Below are positions 31,858 to 39,535 of a stretch of DNA of 64,000 bases, piece by piece. This DNA comes from Candidatus Aenigmatarchaeota archaeon (GTDB lineage Archaea > Aenigmatarchaeota > Aenigmatarchaeia > JACPZZ01). The DNA lies in contig JACQNZ010000004.1 in NCBI GenBank assembly GCA_016202815.1, positions 141,940 through 205,939 on the forward strand, in the 5' to 3' direction. Under the pieces are notes generated by a model that did not search any database, had not been told where the DNA came from, and worked only from the letters and a program-made list of their open reading frames with translations. The translations under genes and the position numbers were made by a program. Position 1 is the first letter of the stretch, and each line of letters opens with the position of its first letter.

Positions 31858-33126
31858 ATGGCAAACAACTTGACCGGAAAGCTGCGTTTTTTTATCTCAA
31901 TTTTGGCTGACAGGAAATTCTGGGTTTTTTTCGGATCCGGCTTTATAGTCAGCGTCGCTTACATGGACCCCGGCAACTGGGGCACGTCGATAAGCAGCGG
32001 GGCCGCTTTCAAATACGACTTGTTGTGGGTTGTATGGCTGTCAAGCGGGATGGCGATGCTTTTCCAGTATTTGTCAGGGAAAATGGGGATAGCCGGGTAT
32101 TCGCTGGCCGAGGTTGTAAAGATCAGATGGAAAAGCAAACGGCTGGTGTTTTTTTACTGGATCCTCGCGGAGATTGCGGTCCTTGCCACGGATCTTGCTG
32201 AATTTTTGGGCATTGTGGTTGCGCTGAACCTGTTATTCGGCATACCCATGCTTTTGGGTTCCGTAATAGCGATGCTGGATGTGCTTTTGCTGCTGTTTCT
32301 TACGCGAAAATCGTTCAAGACGCTTGAATACGGCTTTATAATTTTCGTGTTCGTCATAGGAATTTCGTATGTTTACGAATTATTTGTTACGCACCCTGAA
32401 CTTTCCGAAGTCTTGTCATATTCTGCCAAGTTTACACTGACGCCAGAGACGGCGCTGTTTGCTGTGGGCATTATCGGGGCTACAGTAATGCCGCACGCGC
32501 TTTTCATCCATTCATGGCTTATCAAGAACAAGCTTAAAGAAAGCCGCCTGTTCAGGGACAAGAAACAGGTTTTGATGTACCATAAAATCGACAATATCGC
32601 GTCGCTGTTTGTTGCGGGCCTGATAAACGCTGCCATTATGGTCATGGCGGCTGCGGCATTCTACGGTTCGGGGTACGAGGTCGCAACCATAGAGCAGGCC
32701 TATCTCACTTTGACGCCGCTTTTCGGCGGCCTTGCGTCAACTGTTTTCGCTGTCGCTTTGCTGTCTGCCGGGATTTCATCCTCAATAACCGGGACTTTGT
32801 CAGGGCAGGCGATCATGGAAAGCCTTACGGATTTTAAATTAAGTATCTGGATGAGAAGGCTGATCACAAGATTTATCAACCTGGTGCCTTTGGTGATTGC
32901 GATACTCCTTAAGATCGAGCCTTTGCAAATTCTGGTTTACAGCCAAGTCGTACTTAGCCTAATGATACCGCTGCCTTTGATACCTTTGATTTATTACAGT
33001 TCGGACAAGAGGCTGATGGGCAGGTTTGTCAACCAGAAAAAGACCACGATACTGGCATCGGTGTTTGCGCTGATCATACTCGTATTTAACGGCTATCTTA
33101 TTTACCAGACGTTTTTCGGCGGCTGA
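31858..33126 (+). CDS. mntH: NRAMP-family divalent metal transporter
   Basis: A 422-residue NRAMP with about eleven helices. MDPGNWGTSISSG is the DPGN metal-binding motif of helix 1. ATVMPHALFIHSW carries the MPH motif of helix 6, whose Met sets preference for Mn/Fe over Ca and Mg. ATG 31858 is chosen over GTG 31846 because AAGGTG lies 10 bases before it. Third gene of the metal operon. Its stop is 3 bases from the convergent His-rich membrane protein gene. Confidence 0.95.
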   Translation: MANNLTGKLRFFISILADRKFWVFFGSGFIVSVAYMDPGNWGTSISSGAAFKYDLLWVVWLSSGMAMLFQYLSGKMGIAGYSLAEVVKIRWKSKRLVFFYWILAEIAVLATDLAEFLGIVVALNLLFGIPMLLGSVIAMLDVLLLLFLTRKSFKTLEYGFIIFVFVIGISYVYELFVTHPELSEVLSYSAKFTLTPETALFAVGIIGATVMPHALFIHSWLIKNKLKESRLFRDKKQVLMYHKIDNIASLFVAGLINAAIMVMAAAAFYGSGYEVATIEQAYLTLTPLFGGLASTVFAVALLSAGISSSITGTLSGQAIMESLTDFKLSIWMRRLITRFINLVPLVIAILLKIEPLQILVYSQVVLSLMIPLPLIPLIYYSSDKRLMGRFVNQKKTTILASVFALIILVFNGYLIYQTFFGG

Positions 33127-33129
33127 AAA

Positions 33130-33783
33130 TTAGTCCTTGTGGTCTGAAGGCAGCTCTTTATTGGATTCGATCCTTGCCAGGTCTGTTATTGTGCTTAATT
33201 GCCCTTCGACCTGTTCGGCTGTTTCATTTCCGTAGCTTACCAGGGCCTTGTCTAGATCGTGCAGTTCGTACGTTTCTATTTTGTCGCTTAACTTTCCGTT
33301 AAGATAGAATTTCAGCGTCTTGCCGCCTTCATTACAATAATTATTACCGTCATCCATCCTGACGCATTGTTTGCCTATGTCAATGTTAACTGTCTTCAGG
33401 AAGTCGCGGAACGTAACGCCTGTGGCATGCTTGTGGATAACGCCGCCGACGCCGCCTTCGACGTGCGCGTATTGCGCTTTTAACTGGTATTTTGGCATGG
33501 CAAAGTCTACCGGCACACCTTCGATATACACTTTGAAATCCACATGTTCGTGCGTCGAACCTACGGAACCGATCCGCGGGCCTGACGAAACCGACGACGT
33601 TAACACATAAACCGCGGCCGCGCCCACAGCTAAAATAAGCGCATAGATAAGCAGCTTCGTTTTGTCTGTGGCGGGTTTTGCTTTTTCGACAACCCCGGTT
33701 TTATGTTTGGCCTCTTTGTGCTGGTTTAAAGCGTCCGAAGAATCAAACGTTTTTTCGCATTTGTCGCATTTGTGTTCTTCCAT
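33130..33783 (-). CDS. C2H2 finger membrane protein with a His-rich exterior domain
   Basis: A 217-residue protein. Residues 5-27 are a classic C2H2 zinc finger (CDKCEKTFDSSDALNQHKEAKH). A basic linker, one membrane helix (LLIYALILAVGAAAVYVLTS) and an exterior domain follow. The exterior domain has clustered histidines: STHEHVDFKVYI, YAHVEGGVGGVIHKHATGV. Two cysteines (GKQCVRM, NYCNEGG) could form a disulfide. The finger is probably cytoplasmic. The His clusters suggest metal binding, which fits its place beside the metal-uptake operon. Close relatives are known in archaea without defined function. Confidence 0.75.
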   Translation of the reverse strand: MEEHKCDKCEKTFDSSDALNQHKEAKHKTGVVEKAKPATDKTKLLIYALILAVGAAAVYVLTSSVSSGPRIGSVGSTHEHVDFKVYIEGVPVDFAMPKYQLKAQYAHVEGGVGGVIHKHATGVTFRDFLKTVNIDIGKQCVRMDDGNNYCNEGGKTLKFYLNGKLSDKIETYELHDLDKALVSYGNETAEQVEGQLSTITDLARIESNKELPSDHKD

Positions 33784-33847
33784 TTGATCACGTTAAATTT
33801 GTCTGCGTAATTTATATACCAATCCGTAGAATTAATTTTGACCCGTT

Positions 33848-34150
33848 ATGGCCAGGATAAAAGCAGCTTCCGCAGGCGAACTGCGTGCGGGCGAATCGAA
33901 AGTCGTTGAGACCGAGGCAGGAAAAATCGCCCTGTTCAATGTGGGCGGCAAATTCTTCGCAACAGCGAACGCGTGTTTGCACAAAGGCGGGCCGCTCAAC
34001 GAAGGCGAGTTGAGCGAAAACATAGTCACATGCCCGTGGCACGGCTGGCAATACGACGTTTCAACAGGAGATAATTTAACAAACCGGTCCAGACCATTGA
34101 AGACGCATAAAGTTGTCGTAGAGGACGGGGACGTTTTTTTGGAAATTTAA
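33848..34150 (+). CDS. Rieske [2Fe-2S] ferredoxin-type protein
   Basis: A 100-residue stand-alone Rieske protein. CLHKGGPLN and CPWHGWQYD give the C-x-H...C-x2-H cluster ligands with 16 residues between. ALFNVGGKFFATAN is the usual upstream strand. There is no membrane anchor, so it is a soluble ferredoxin rather than a bc-complex subunit. It diverges from the His-rich membrane protein gene. A TATA-like TTTATATACC lies at about 33811-33820. Confidence 0.95.
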   Translation: MARIKAASAGELRAGESKVVETEAGKIALFNVGGKFFATANACLHKGGPLNEGELSENIVTCPWHGWQYDVSTGDNLTNRSRPLKTHKVVVEDGDVFLEI

Positions 34151-34191
34151 CCGCTAACAAGCTTTTCTACAGCTAAAATCCAATTAAAATC

Positions 34192-34587
34192 ATGAAAGCC
34201 ATCACGCCCGTGATAGCGCTAGTCATGCTGGTGATGATAACCGTGGGCATTGTCGGTGTGTCCGCGACATGGTTTTCAGGCGTCCTGTCCGGCTCTTCGG
34301 AAAAGGCAATATCGATACTTTCGGGAGGCGTTTATTGCAACGGGCCTGGCCTGGTTGTTACTGTGTTGAACCTTGGCGCGTCTTCTTCGATAACGGCTTC
34401 TGATATCAAAATATTCAAAGTTGACGGCAATGATGTTGCAGCATCTATTCCGACTCCGATAAAACCTGGAGAAGGTAAGACTGTAATAAATGGGTATTTG
34501 TGTGGCGGCACATGCGCCGGCGCGCCGCATGACATTATTGTAGGGACCAGCGCAAATGTTGTCCAGACGCGCGTTGCCTGCAGGTGA
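34192..34587 (+). CDS. Archaeal type IV pilin/archaellin-like protein
   Basis: A 131-residue protein starting MKAITPVIALVMLVMITVGI. This matches archaeal pilin N-domains: a very short basic lead, then a long hydrophobic helix. The rest is a small beta domain with a conserved-looking GVYCNGPGLVVTVLNLG segment and four cysteines (VYCN, YLCGGTC, VACR) that could form disulfides. It would be an envelope or filament protein. The next gene begins 32 bases later and encodes a large secreted protein, which suggests a shared surface role. Confidence 0.8.
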   Translation: MKAITPVIALVMLVMITVGIVGVSATWFSGVLSGSSEKAISILSGGVYCNGPGLVVTVLNLGASSSITASDIKIFKVDGNDVAASIPTPIKPGEGKTVINGYLCGGTCAGAPHDIIVGTSANVVQTRVACR

Positions 34588-34618
34588 GGCTTATATCCCT
34601 TTTAACCGAATACGAAAT

Positions 34619-36808
34619 ATGCGCGCGTTTGCGGCTTCCTTTTTCTTTGTTGTACTGATATCGGCATTTGATGCAACAGCCTATGAAACTACTAACACAG
34701 GCTATTATTGCAACTTGGACCCCATACAGGCAAACGGCCTGCGGAACCTGACGTGTGTTAATGAGACAGATATTTACATTTTCAGCAGCACAGAGCCGAT
34801 ATTCTGGACGCAGGCTTTTATGGACATACCCGGAAATTACAGCGGCACAATTGTCGATTTGTGGGTTTATGTTGGGATAAGGCACGGTTGCGCCGGGGAG
34901 GTTAATGTGGATTTGACGTCGCCAAATAATACCAGGGTAAGATTAAGCAAAAAGAATTTTACAGTACAAACTTTTTGCGCCACAGAGCAATTTCCCGAGG
35001 ACCCGTTGGTAGGATCTCCTTATACGCCTGTATGGATAGACAACGGAACCGCTATAGCCCCGGCCGGATCCAATAACGACTTCCCGGGCACATTGGACGC
35101 ATTTATGGGTGACAAATCCAGTGGTGCGTGGCTTCTCAATATATCTGATCAGGTAGGTGCCGGTGTGGCAGGCACAGGCAATGTCAGCTTTTGGGCGATA
35201 ACGATGACCATAAACAGCTCTGCCGACCTGGTGCCGCCGCTTTATTTCGAGAATTCCAGCAGCGTTGCCAATGTTTACAACCCAAACGCGTTGAGCAATT
35301 TTTCCGTGAAATGGAACGACACGAACAACACGATAAGCATTGTGTACATGGAAAGCAATTTCACAGGCGCTTTGCGGAACGATACGCTTGCCGGCCAACA
35401 ATTAAGCCTGAATAATTTTATTTATTACAACAATCTCACGTTGCCGGCCGGAATTTTCCAGTATCGTTACTATGCGAAAGACGCGGCCGAGAACTGGAAC
35501 CTCACGGACGTGTATTATGCCAGCGTGAACAGGAGCAATAACACATATACGGTTAATTTCAATTCGACAACTCCGGGCAATCCTGTAAGCTATGCTTATG
35601 GATATTTGTCCAACTTTACGGTTTTCAAGAATATAGTTGAAGGCAACCTTTCCATATACCTCAACGAAGCGTTTATCGCGACGAACGCGACGTCAACGGT
35701 TCATATAGCTGTTTTGGGCGCAGGAACAAATGTTTATCGCTTTGTCCATAACCAGACACAAAATTACACGCACAACGAGACGACGCTGCAGGCTGGCGTA
35801 GCGAAAAGCGCACTAATACTGAATTTAACACTGGACATGGTTGAATCTAACAGGACGATAGCGAGATGCCATTCCCTGAATGTCACGGCGTGGACATCCA
35901 CTTCGCAGGGGCAGATAAACCTGTACAAGCAGAACAGCACGCACATTGCCAATCCTGTTAACGGATCGGGCAATGCCACATACCAAACGCTGCAATGCGA
36001 AGCTTCGGGCGCGGAATTAAATTTCACGGCATTCTATCCGGAGAGCCAGAACTATTCCACGGCCAACAAGACGTATTTTGCTTTTATCGATTCCGCGAAT
36101 CCTACTTATTCGGACAACCGGAGCGACATACAGACGTCAGTTTCGCAGGACAATTTCAGCGTGAATTTCACAATAACATGGGTTGACGACGTCAACATCA
36201 GCGCGGCTTTACTGGAAAACAATTTTTCCGGGGCTTTTGTTAATTCAACCATGGACGGCTTCGGATTTTTCTATTATAACACTTCCGTGGGTTCGGGATT
36301 GTACGCTTACAGGTTTTTGGCAAACGACACAACGGATTTTTGGAATGTTACCGGTTACCTGGCGTTTTCCGTGAGCTATAGCGCGCCACCGCCTTCAAGC
36401 CCGCCGCCAAGCGGCGGCGGAGGGGGCGGAGGTGGCGGCGGAACGACGACAACCACGACTACAACAACGACCACTACGATGACCACTACGACTACGAGCC
36501 CGAACACGACCGTTACGACGACCACGGTGCCGGCCGTAAATTTAGACGATCAAAAAGGCGGCACCCAGGACACAACAGGCGACAACGGAGGCAACCCACG
36601 AAACGACACGCAGCCAGCCGGAGGCAGCGATTTGATAACAGGCGCGGTTTTGGCTGCCAAAAATCCGCTGGCAATGGCAGCGTCTTTGGTCGTGCTTGTT
36701 GTTGTGGCTGCCAATTATTTGGTCGGTTACGAGCGCATTGCTAAAACGGTTTCCAGGCACGGAAAAAGGCTGCGCAAGTTCCGATTGAAATCGTTGCGCA
36801 AAAGCTGA
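34619..36808 (+). CDS. Secreted protein with a proprotein-convertase P domain and Gly/Thr linkers
   Basis: A 729-residue secreted protein; ATG 34619 gives the signal peptide (MRAFAASFFFVVLISAFDAT). Residues about 60-190 are a P/homoB domain (IPGNYSGTIVDLWVYVGIRH, LTSPNNTRVRL, GDKSSGAWLLNISDQ). Several Ig-like repeats rich in N-x-S/T sites follow. Then come a proline segment, a ten-Gly run, a long Thr-rich stretch and a C-terminal membrane helix (LAMAASLVVLVVVAANYLVG) with basic end. No protease domain is present. The Thr stretch probably is O-glycosylated, as in surface-anchored proteins. The 3' end precedes the CysD-like gene by 36 bases. Confidence 0.85.
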   Translation: MRAFAASFFFVVLISAFDATAYETTNTGYYCNLDPIQANGLRNLTCVNETDIYIFSSTEPIFWTQAFMDIPGNYSGTIVDLWVYVGIRHGCAGEVNVDLTSPNNTRVRLSKKNFTVQTFCATEQFPEDPLVGSPYTPVWIDNGTAIAPAGSNNDFPGTLDAFMGDKSSGAWLLNISDQVGAGVAGTGNVSFWAITMTINSSADLVPPLYFENSSSVANVYNPNALSNFSVKWNDTNNTISIVYMESNFTGALRNDTLAGQQLSLNNFIYYNNLTLPAGIFQYRYYAKDAAENWNLTDVYYASVNRSNNTYTVNFNSTTPGNPVSYAYGYLSNFTVFKNIVEGNLSIYLNEAFIATNATSTVHIAVLGAGTNVYRFVHNQTQNYTHNETTLQAGVAKSALILNLTLDMVESNRTIARCHSLNVTAWTSTSQGQINLYKQNSTHIANPVNGSGNATYQTLQCEASGAELNFTAFYPESQNYSTANKTYFAFIDSANPTYSDNRSDIQTSVSQDNFSVNFTITWVDDVNISAALLENNFSGAFVNSTMDGFGFFYYNTSVGSGLYAYRFLANDTTDFWNVTGYLAFSVSYSAPPPSSPPPSGGGGGGGGGGTTTTTTTTTTTTMTTTTTSPNTTVTTTTVPAVNLDDQKGGTQDTTGDNGGNPRNDTQPAGGSDLITGAVLAAKNPLAMAASLVVLVVVAANYLVGYERIAKTVSRHGKRLRKFRLKSLRKS

Positions 36809-36844
36809 GTTTTCAATAAATATGCCACACAATAAATAGTATTT

Positions 36845-37663
36845 GTGCCTTTAGGCGAGTTAGTCAGCAAATCCGTCTGGATAATCAGGGAAGCCAATGC
36901 CCAATTTAAGAACGTTGGCATCCTATGGTCGATGGGAAAAGATTCGACGTCGATGCTTTATCTGGCCAGGCAGGCGCTCGGGAATGTGAAATTTCCTGTG
37001 ATACACATAGACAACGGGAACGAATTCCCGGAAAGCTACGAGTACAGGGACAAGGTGGCCGAAGCACTTGGCCTAAACCTGATTGTGGAAAAAAGCCGGA
37101 TAAAGCATGATGACATATCCGGCATAAGCTGCTGCGGAGCCAACAAGACGGACGCCCTGAAAAATGTCATAAAAAAAGAAGGCTTTGACGCGATTATAGT
37201 AAGCATAAGATGGGACGAGCATGGCATACGCGGGATGGAAAGGTATTTCTCTCCAAGAGACAGGGAATTCAAGTGGAATGTTTATAACCCGGACAAAGGA
37301 AGGTTCGGGGAAGCGCTCCAGGATTCAGAATTTGTCAACTGGGGCATAACGGTTTCTGATTTCGGGGAAAATGTGAACCATGTACGGATACACCCTATCC
37401 TGCATTGGCGTGAGGCAGACGTGTGGAATTTCATCAAAGAGCGCGACATACCGATAAACCCGCTTTATTTCTCTGTTAACGGAAAGAGGTTCAGGAGCCT
37501 TGGGTGCAAGAGCTGTACGGTTGCGATAGATTCAAGCGCAACGGACATAGACCAGATAATAGCGGAACTGGAATCAACGAACAGGAAAGAAAGGGAAGGC
37601 CGTGCCCAGGACAAGGAAGAAACTTACGTAATGGAACGCCTTAGGGCGTTGGGTTATATGTAA
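36845..37663 (+). CDS. CysD/PAPS-reductase family ATP pyrophosphatase
   Basis: A 272-residue PP-loop protein with GTG start. WSMGKDSTSMLYLA is the PP-loop (SGGKDS in most relatives). IHIDNGNEFPESYEYRD, SIRWDEHGIRGMERYFSPRD, VRIHPILHWREADVWNFI, INPLYFS and RFRSLGCKSCT follow ATP sulfurylase subunit 2 (CysD) along its length, including the C-terminal REGRAQDKEETYVMERLRALGY. CysD needs the GTPase CysN to make APS; no CysN is in this window. Role in this locus: possibly sulfate activation for surface-glycan sulfation, but other adenylation chemistry is possible. It is the first gene of the envelope cluster. Confidence 0.85.
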   Translation: MPLGELVSKSVWIIREANAQFKNVGILWSMGKDSTSMLYLARQALGNVKFPVIHIDNGNEFPESYEYRDKVAEALGLNLIVEKSRIKHDDISGISCCGANKTDALKNVIKKEGFDAIIVSIRWDEHGIRGMERYFSPRDREFKWNVYNPDKGRFGEALQDSEFVNWGITVSDFGENVNHVRIHPILHWREADVWNFIKERDIPINPLYFSVNGKRFRSLGCKSCTVAIDSSATDIDQIIAELESTNRKEREGRAQDKEETYVMERLRALGYM

Positions 37664-37674
37664 CCAGTGGTTTT

Positions 37675-39201
37675 ATGGATCGTACCGGCCGCGTTTTTTT
37701 GTTTACGGCTTCTATAATTGTCTGCGTTTCCATATTTTCGATGATGGCAGAGTCCAAAGAGGTTGGCAAGCAACGCGTTTTGGTAATCGGCATAGACGCT
37801 GCGACGTGGGACTTGTTAAACCCTTGGATAGAAGACGGCCAGTTGCCCAACATCGCGCATCTCGCAGAAGAGGGCGCAATCGGAAACCTGACATCGGTGC
37901 TTCCTGTCATATCGCCTGCCGCATGGACGTCCTTTGCCACAGGAACGACGCCTGCCAAGCACGGCGTGTTCGGCTACCAGCAGAGGCGCGAAGGGAGTTA
38001 TGAGAATTATGTACCGTTGTCGACAGATGCAAAAGCGAAATGGTTCTGGGAAATTTTGGGCGAGCATGGAAAAAGGTCGGTCATAATAAACATGCCCGGC
38101 ACGTATCCTCCGGGGGAATTAAACGGTATATTGATCTCGGGTGAGGTGGCTGTTGATATAGCGACATACCCACCCGAATTGGCGGAACAGCTGAAATCCA
38201 AAGGCTATTCAATAGAAAGCAAAGGTTATGTGAACACGCCAAAAGACGAATTTTTAGAAGACCTGAACAAAGTCACCGACAAAAGGGCCGAGATAGGGTT
38301 GGAAATGATGGAGTCCGAGGACTGGGATTTGTTTTTCATAGTTTTCACGGAAAGCGACAGGATACAGCATTATCTCTGGGACGACATGGAAAACAAGGAC
38401 AAAAAATACGGCGGTGAAATGCTGAAATATTTCCAGAGGATGGATTCGATAGTCGGCGAGTTCGTGGACAAGGCCGGCAATAACACGACAACTTTCGTTG
38501 TTTCCGACCACGGGGCCGGCAGGCTAAAAAAACGGTTTTATCTGGACAAATGGCTGGAAGAGCAGGGATATTTGGTGGCAGAAAGCTCCGGGAATCCGCT
38601 GCTAAAGAAAGCTGAATTGGTCTTCGCGGCTCTGTTGCGCAGCACAGGAATTTCTGAAGTAGTGAGGAATTTCGTGATATTTTTTGGCGGCGAGCCGGAA
38701 AAAATAAAACCGCCTGAGATAGCGGTAGATTTGGCAAACAGCAAAGCGTTCTCCTCGGGTTATTATGAACCTGCCATTTACATAAACCGGAACATTGTAA
38801 GCGAGAACGAGCGTGAAAAGCTGGCAGGAGAGATCGTTGAAAAACTGAGACGCCTGAAGGACGGGAAGACAGGCCAGAACGTTTTTATCCGCGCCTCAAG
38901 AGCTGATGAAATATACAACGCTTCGTCGCCGGACATGCCGGACATATTCCTGGAATCCAATTACAATTATTCCGTGGTCGGAGGGTTGCGATATCCCTGG
39001 CTTTTTGAATCCGGCTTGAGAGAGACCGGGACCCATCGCATTAAAGGCATTTTCATTGCGAGCGGGAAAGGCGTGAGAAAAGGCGTGGTTGTAGAAGACG
39101 CGTCCCTTATTGACGTGGCTCCGGCCATTCTGGGCGTGTTCGGGATAGCGGACGAAAATATGGAAGGAAAGGTGCCGGGCGGCATATTTGAAAAAAGTTA
39201 A
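37675..39201 (+). CDS. Alkaline phosphatase superfamily phosphohydrolase (COG3379 type)
   Basis: A 508-residue enzyme. VLVIGIDAATWDLLNPWI holds the first metal Asp. SPAAWTSFATGTTPAKHG contains the nucleophilic Thr/Ser. TTFVVSDHGAGRLKKRFYL is the DHG metal site. THRIKGIFIASGKGV and DVAPAILGVFGI close the fold. The N-terminal 23 residues (FLFTASIIVCVSIFSMM) look like a membrane or signal segment, absent from the paralogue at 50359. Met24 is an alternative start that would remove it. COG3379 proteins hydrolyse or transfer phosphoesters; substrates here are likely lipids or glycans. A 107-base part is nearly identical to the paralogue. Confidence 0.88.
   Translation: MDRTGRVFLFTASIIVCVSIFSMMAESKEVGKQRVLVIGIDAATWDLLNPWIEDGQLPNIAHLAEEGAIGNLTSVLPVISPAAWTSFATGTTPAKHGVFGYQQRREGSYENYVPLSTDAKAKWFWEILGEHGKRSVIINMPGTYPPGELNGILISGEVAVDIATYPPELAEQLKSKGYSIESKGYVNTPKDEFLEDLNKVTDKRAEIGLEMMESEDWDLFFIVFTESDRIQHYLWDDMENKDKKYGGEMLKYFQRMDSIVGEFVDKAGNNTTTFVVSDHGAGRLKKRFYLDKWLEEQGYLVAESSGNPLLKKAELVFAALLRSTGISEVVRNFVIFFGGEPEKIKPPEIAVDLANSKAFSSGYYEPAIYINRNIVSENEREKLAGEIVEKLRRLKDGKTGQNVFIRASRADEIYNASSPDMPDIFLESNYNYSVVGGLRYPWLFESGLRETGTHRIKGIFIASGKGVRKGVVVEDASLIDVAPAILGVFGIADENMEGKVPGGIFEKS
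38419..38525. repeat. Near-identical tract shared with 51004-51110 (copy 1)
   Basis: 107 bases match the paralogous gene with only three differences. They cover the codons from MLKYFQRMDSIVGEF through VVSDHGAGRL. Flanking parts of the two genes are much more diverged. This is the pattern left by gene conversion or recent recombination. Confidence 0.9.
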
Positions 39202-39485
39202 CGTCCCTGGCCCAGCCTTTCCAGCAGGAACGCAGCGGGAGCCACTACCGCCCTGAGAAAGAGCTTCCTGAATTTCATGTTATTTTTCAGCGTTGGGCTG
39301 ATTAGGCGGCTCGCCATTCCGTAAAGTTTTATCAGCGCTTTTCCCGTCAATCCCAGCCTTTTTAACAATAAGCCGTCCCTGAATTTGCGAAACAGTTTTA
39401 GTTTGCCCCGATATTTTGTCCCGCTAACAGCGGTCGTAAGCATGCACGTTGGCGAGTATTGCAGTGCAGGTTTTCTTTTTGGCAT
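39198..39485 (-). CDS. CFI-box (CFIATA-like) small protein
   Basis: A 95-residue protein. CMLTTAVSGTKYRGKLKLFR followed by KFRDGLLLKRLGLTGKALIKLY matches the CFI-box domain. That domain is usually written CFIATAAYG...LR.FRD..L, followed by G..f..lYY..SP; here SRLISPTLKNN occupies the final part. The domain usually forms the C-terminus of secreted or membrane proteins and occurs alone here, with little before it. The function is unknown. The gene is antisense to the flow of the locus and its stop overlaps the phosphohydrolase stop by 4 bases. Confidence 0.75.
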   Translation of the reverse strand: MPKRKPALQYSPTCMLTTAVSGTKYRGKLKLFRKFRDGLLLKRLGLTGKALIKLYGMASRLISPTLKNNMKFRKLFLRAVVAPAAFLLERLGQGR

Positions 39486-39535
39486 ATGAAATTTATGTAC
39501 AATGTCATATTATAAGTTTATGCGGAGTTTTATCT

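Noticed and set aside
36413..36500. Gly and Thr codon runs as a DNA-level regulatory repeat
   Set aside because: They stay in frame inside a secreted protein and read as a linker; a separate regulatory role is not supported.
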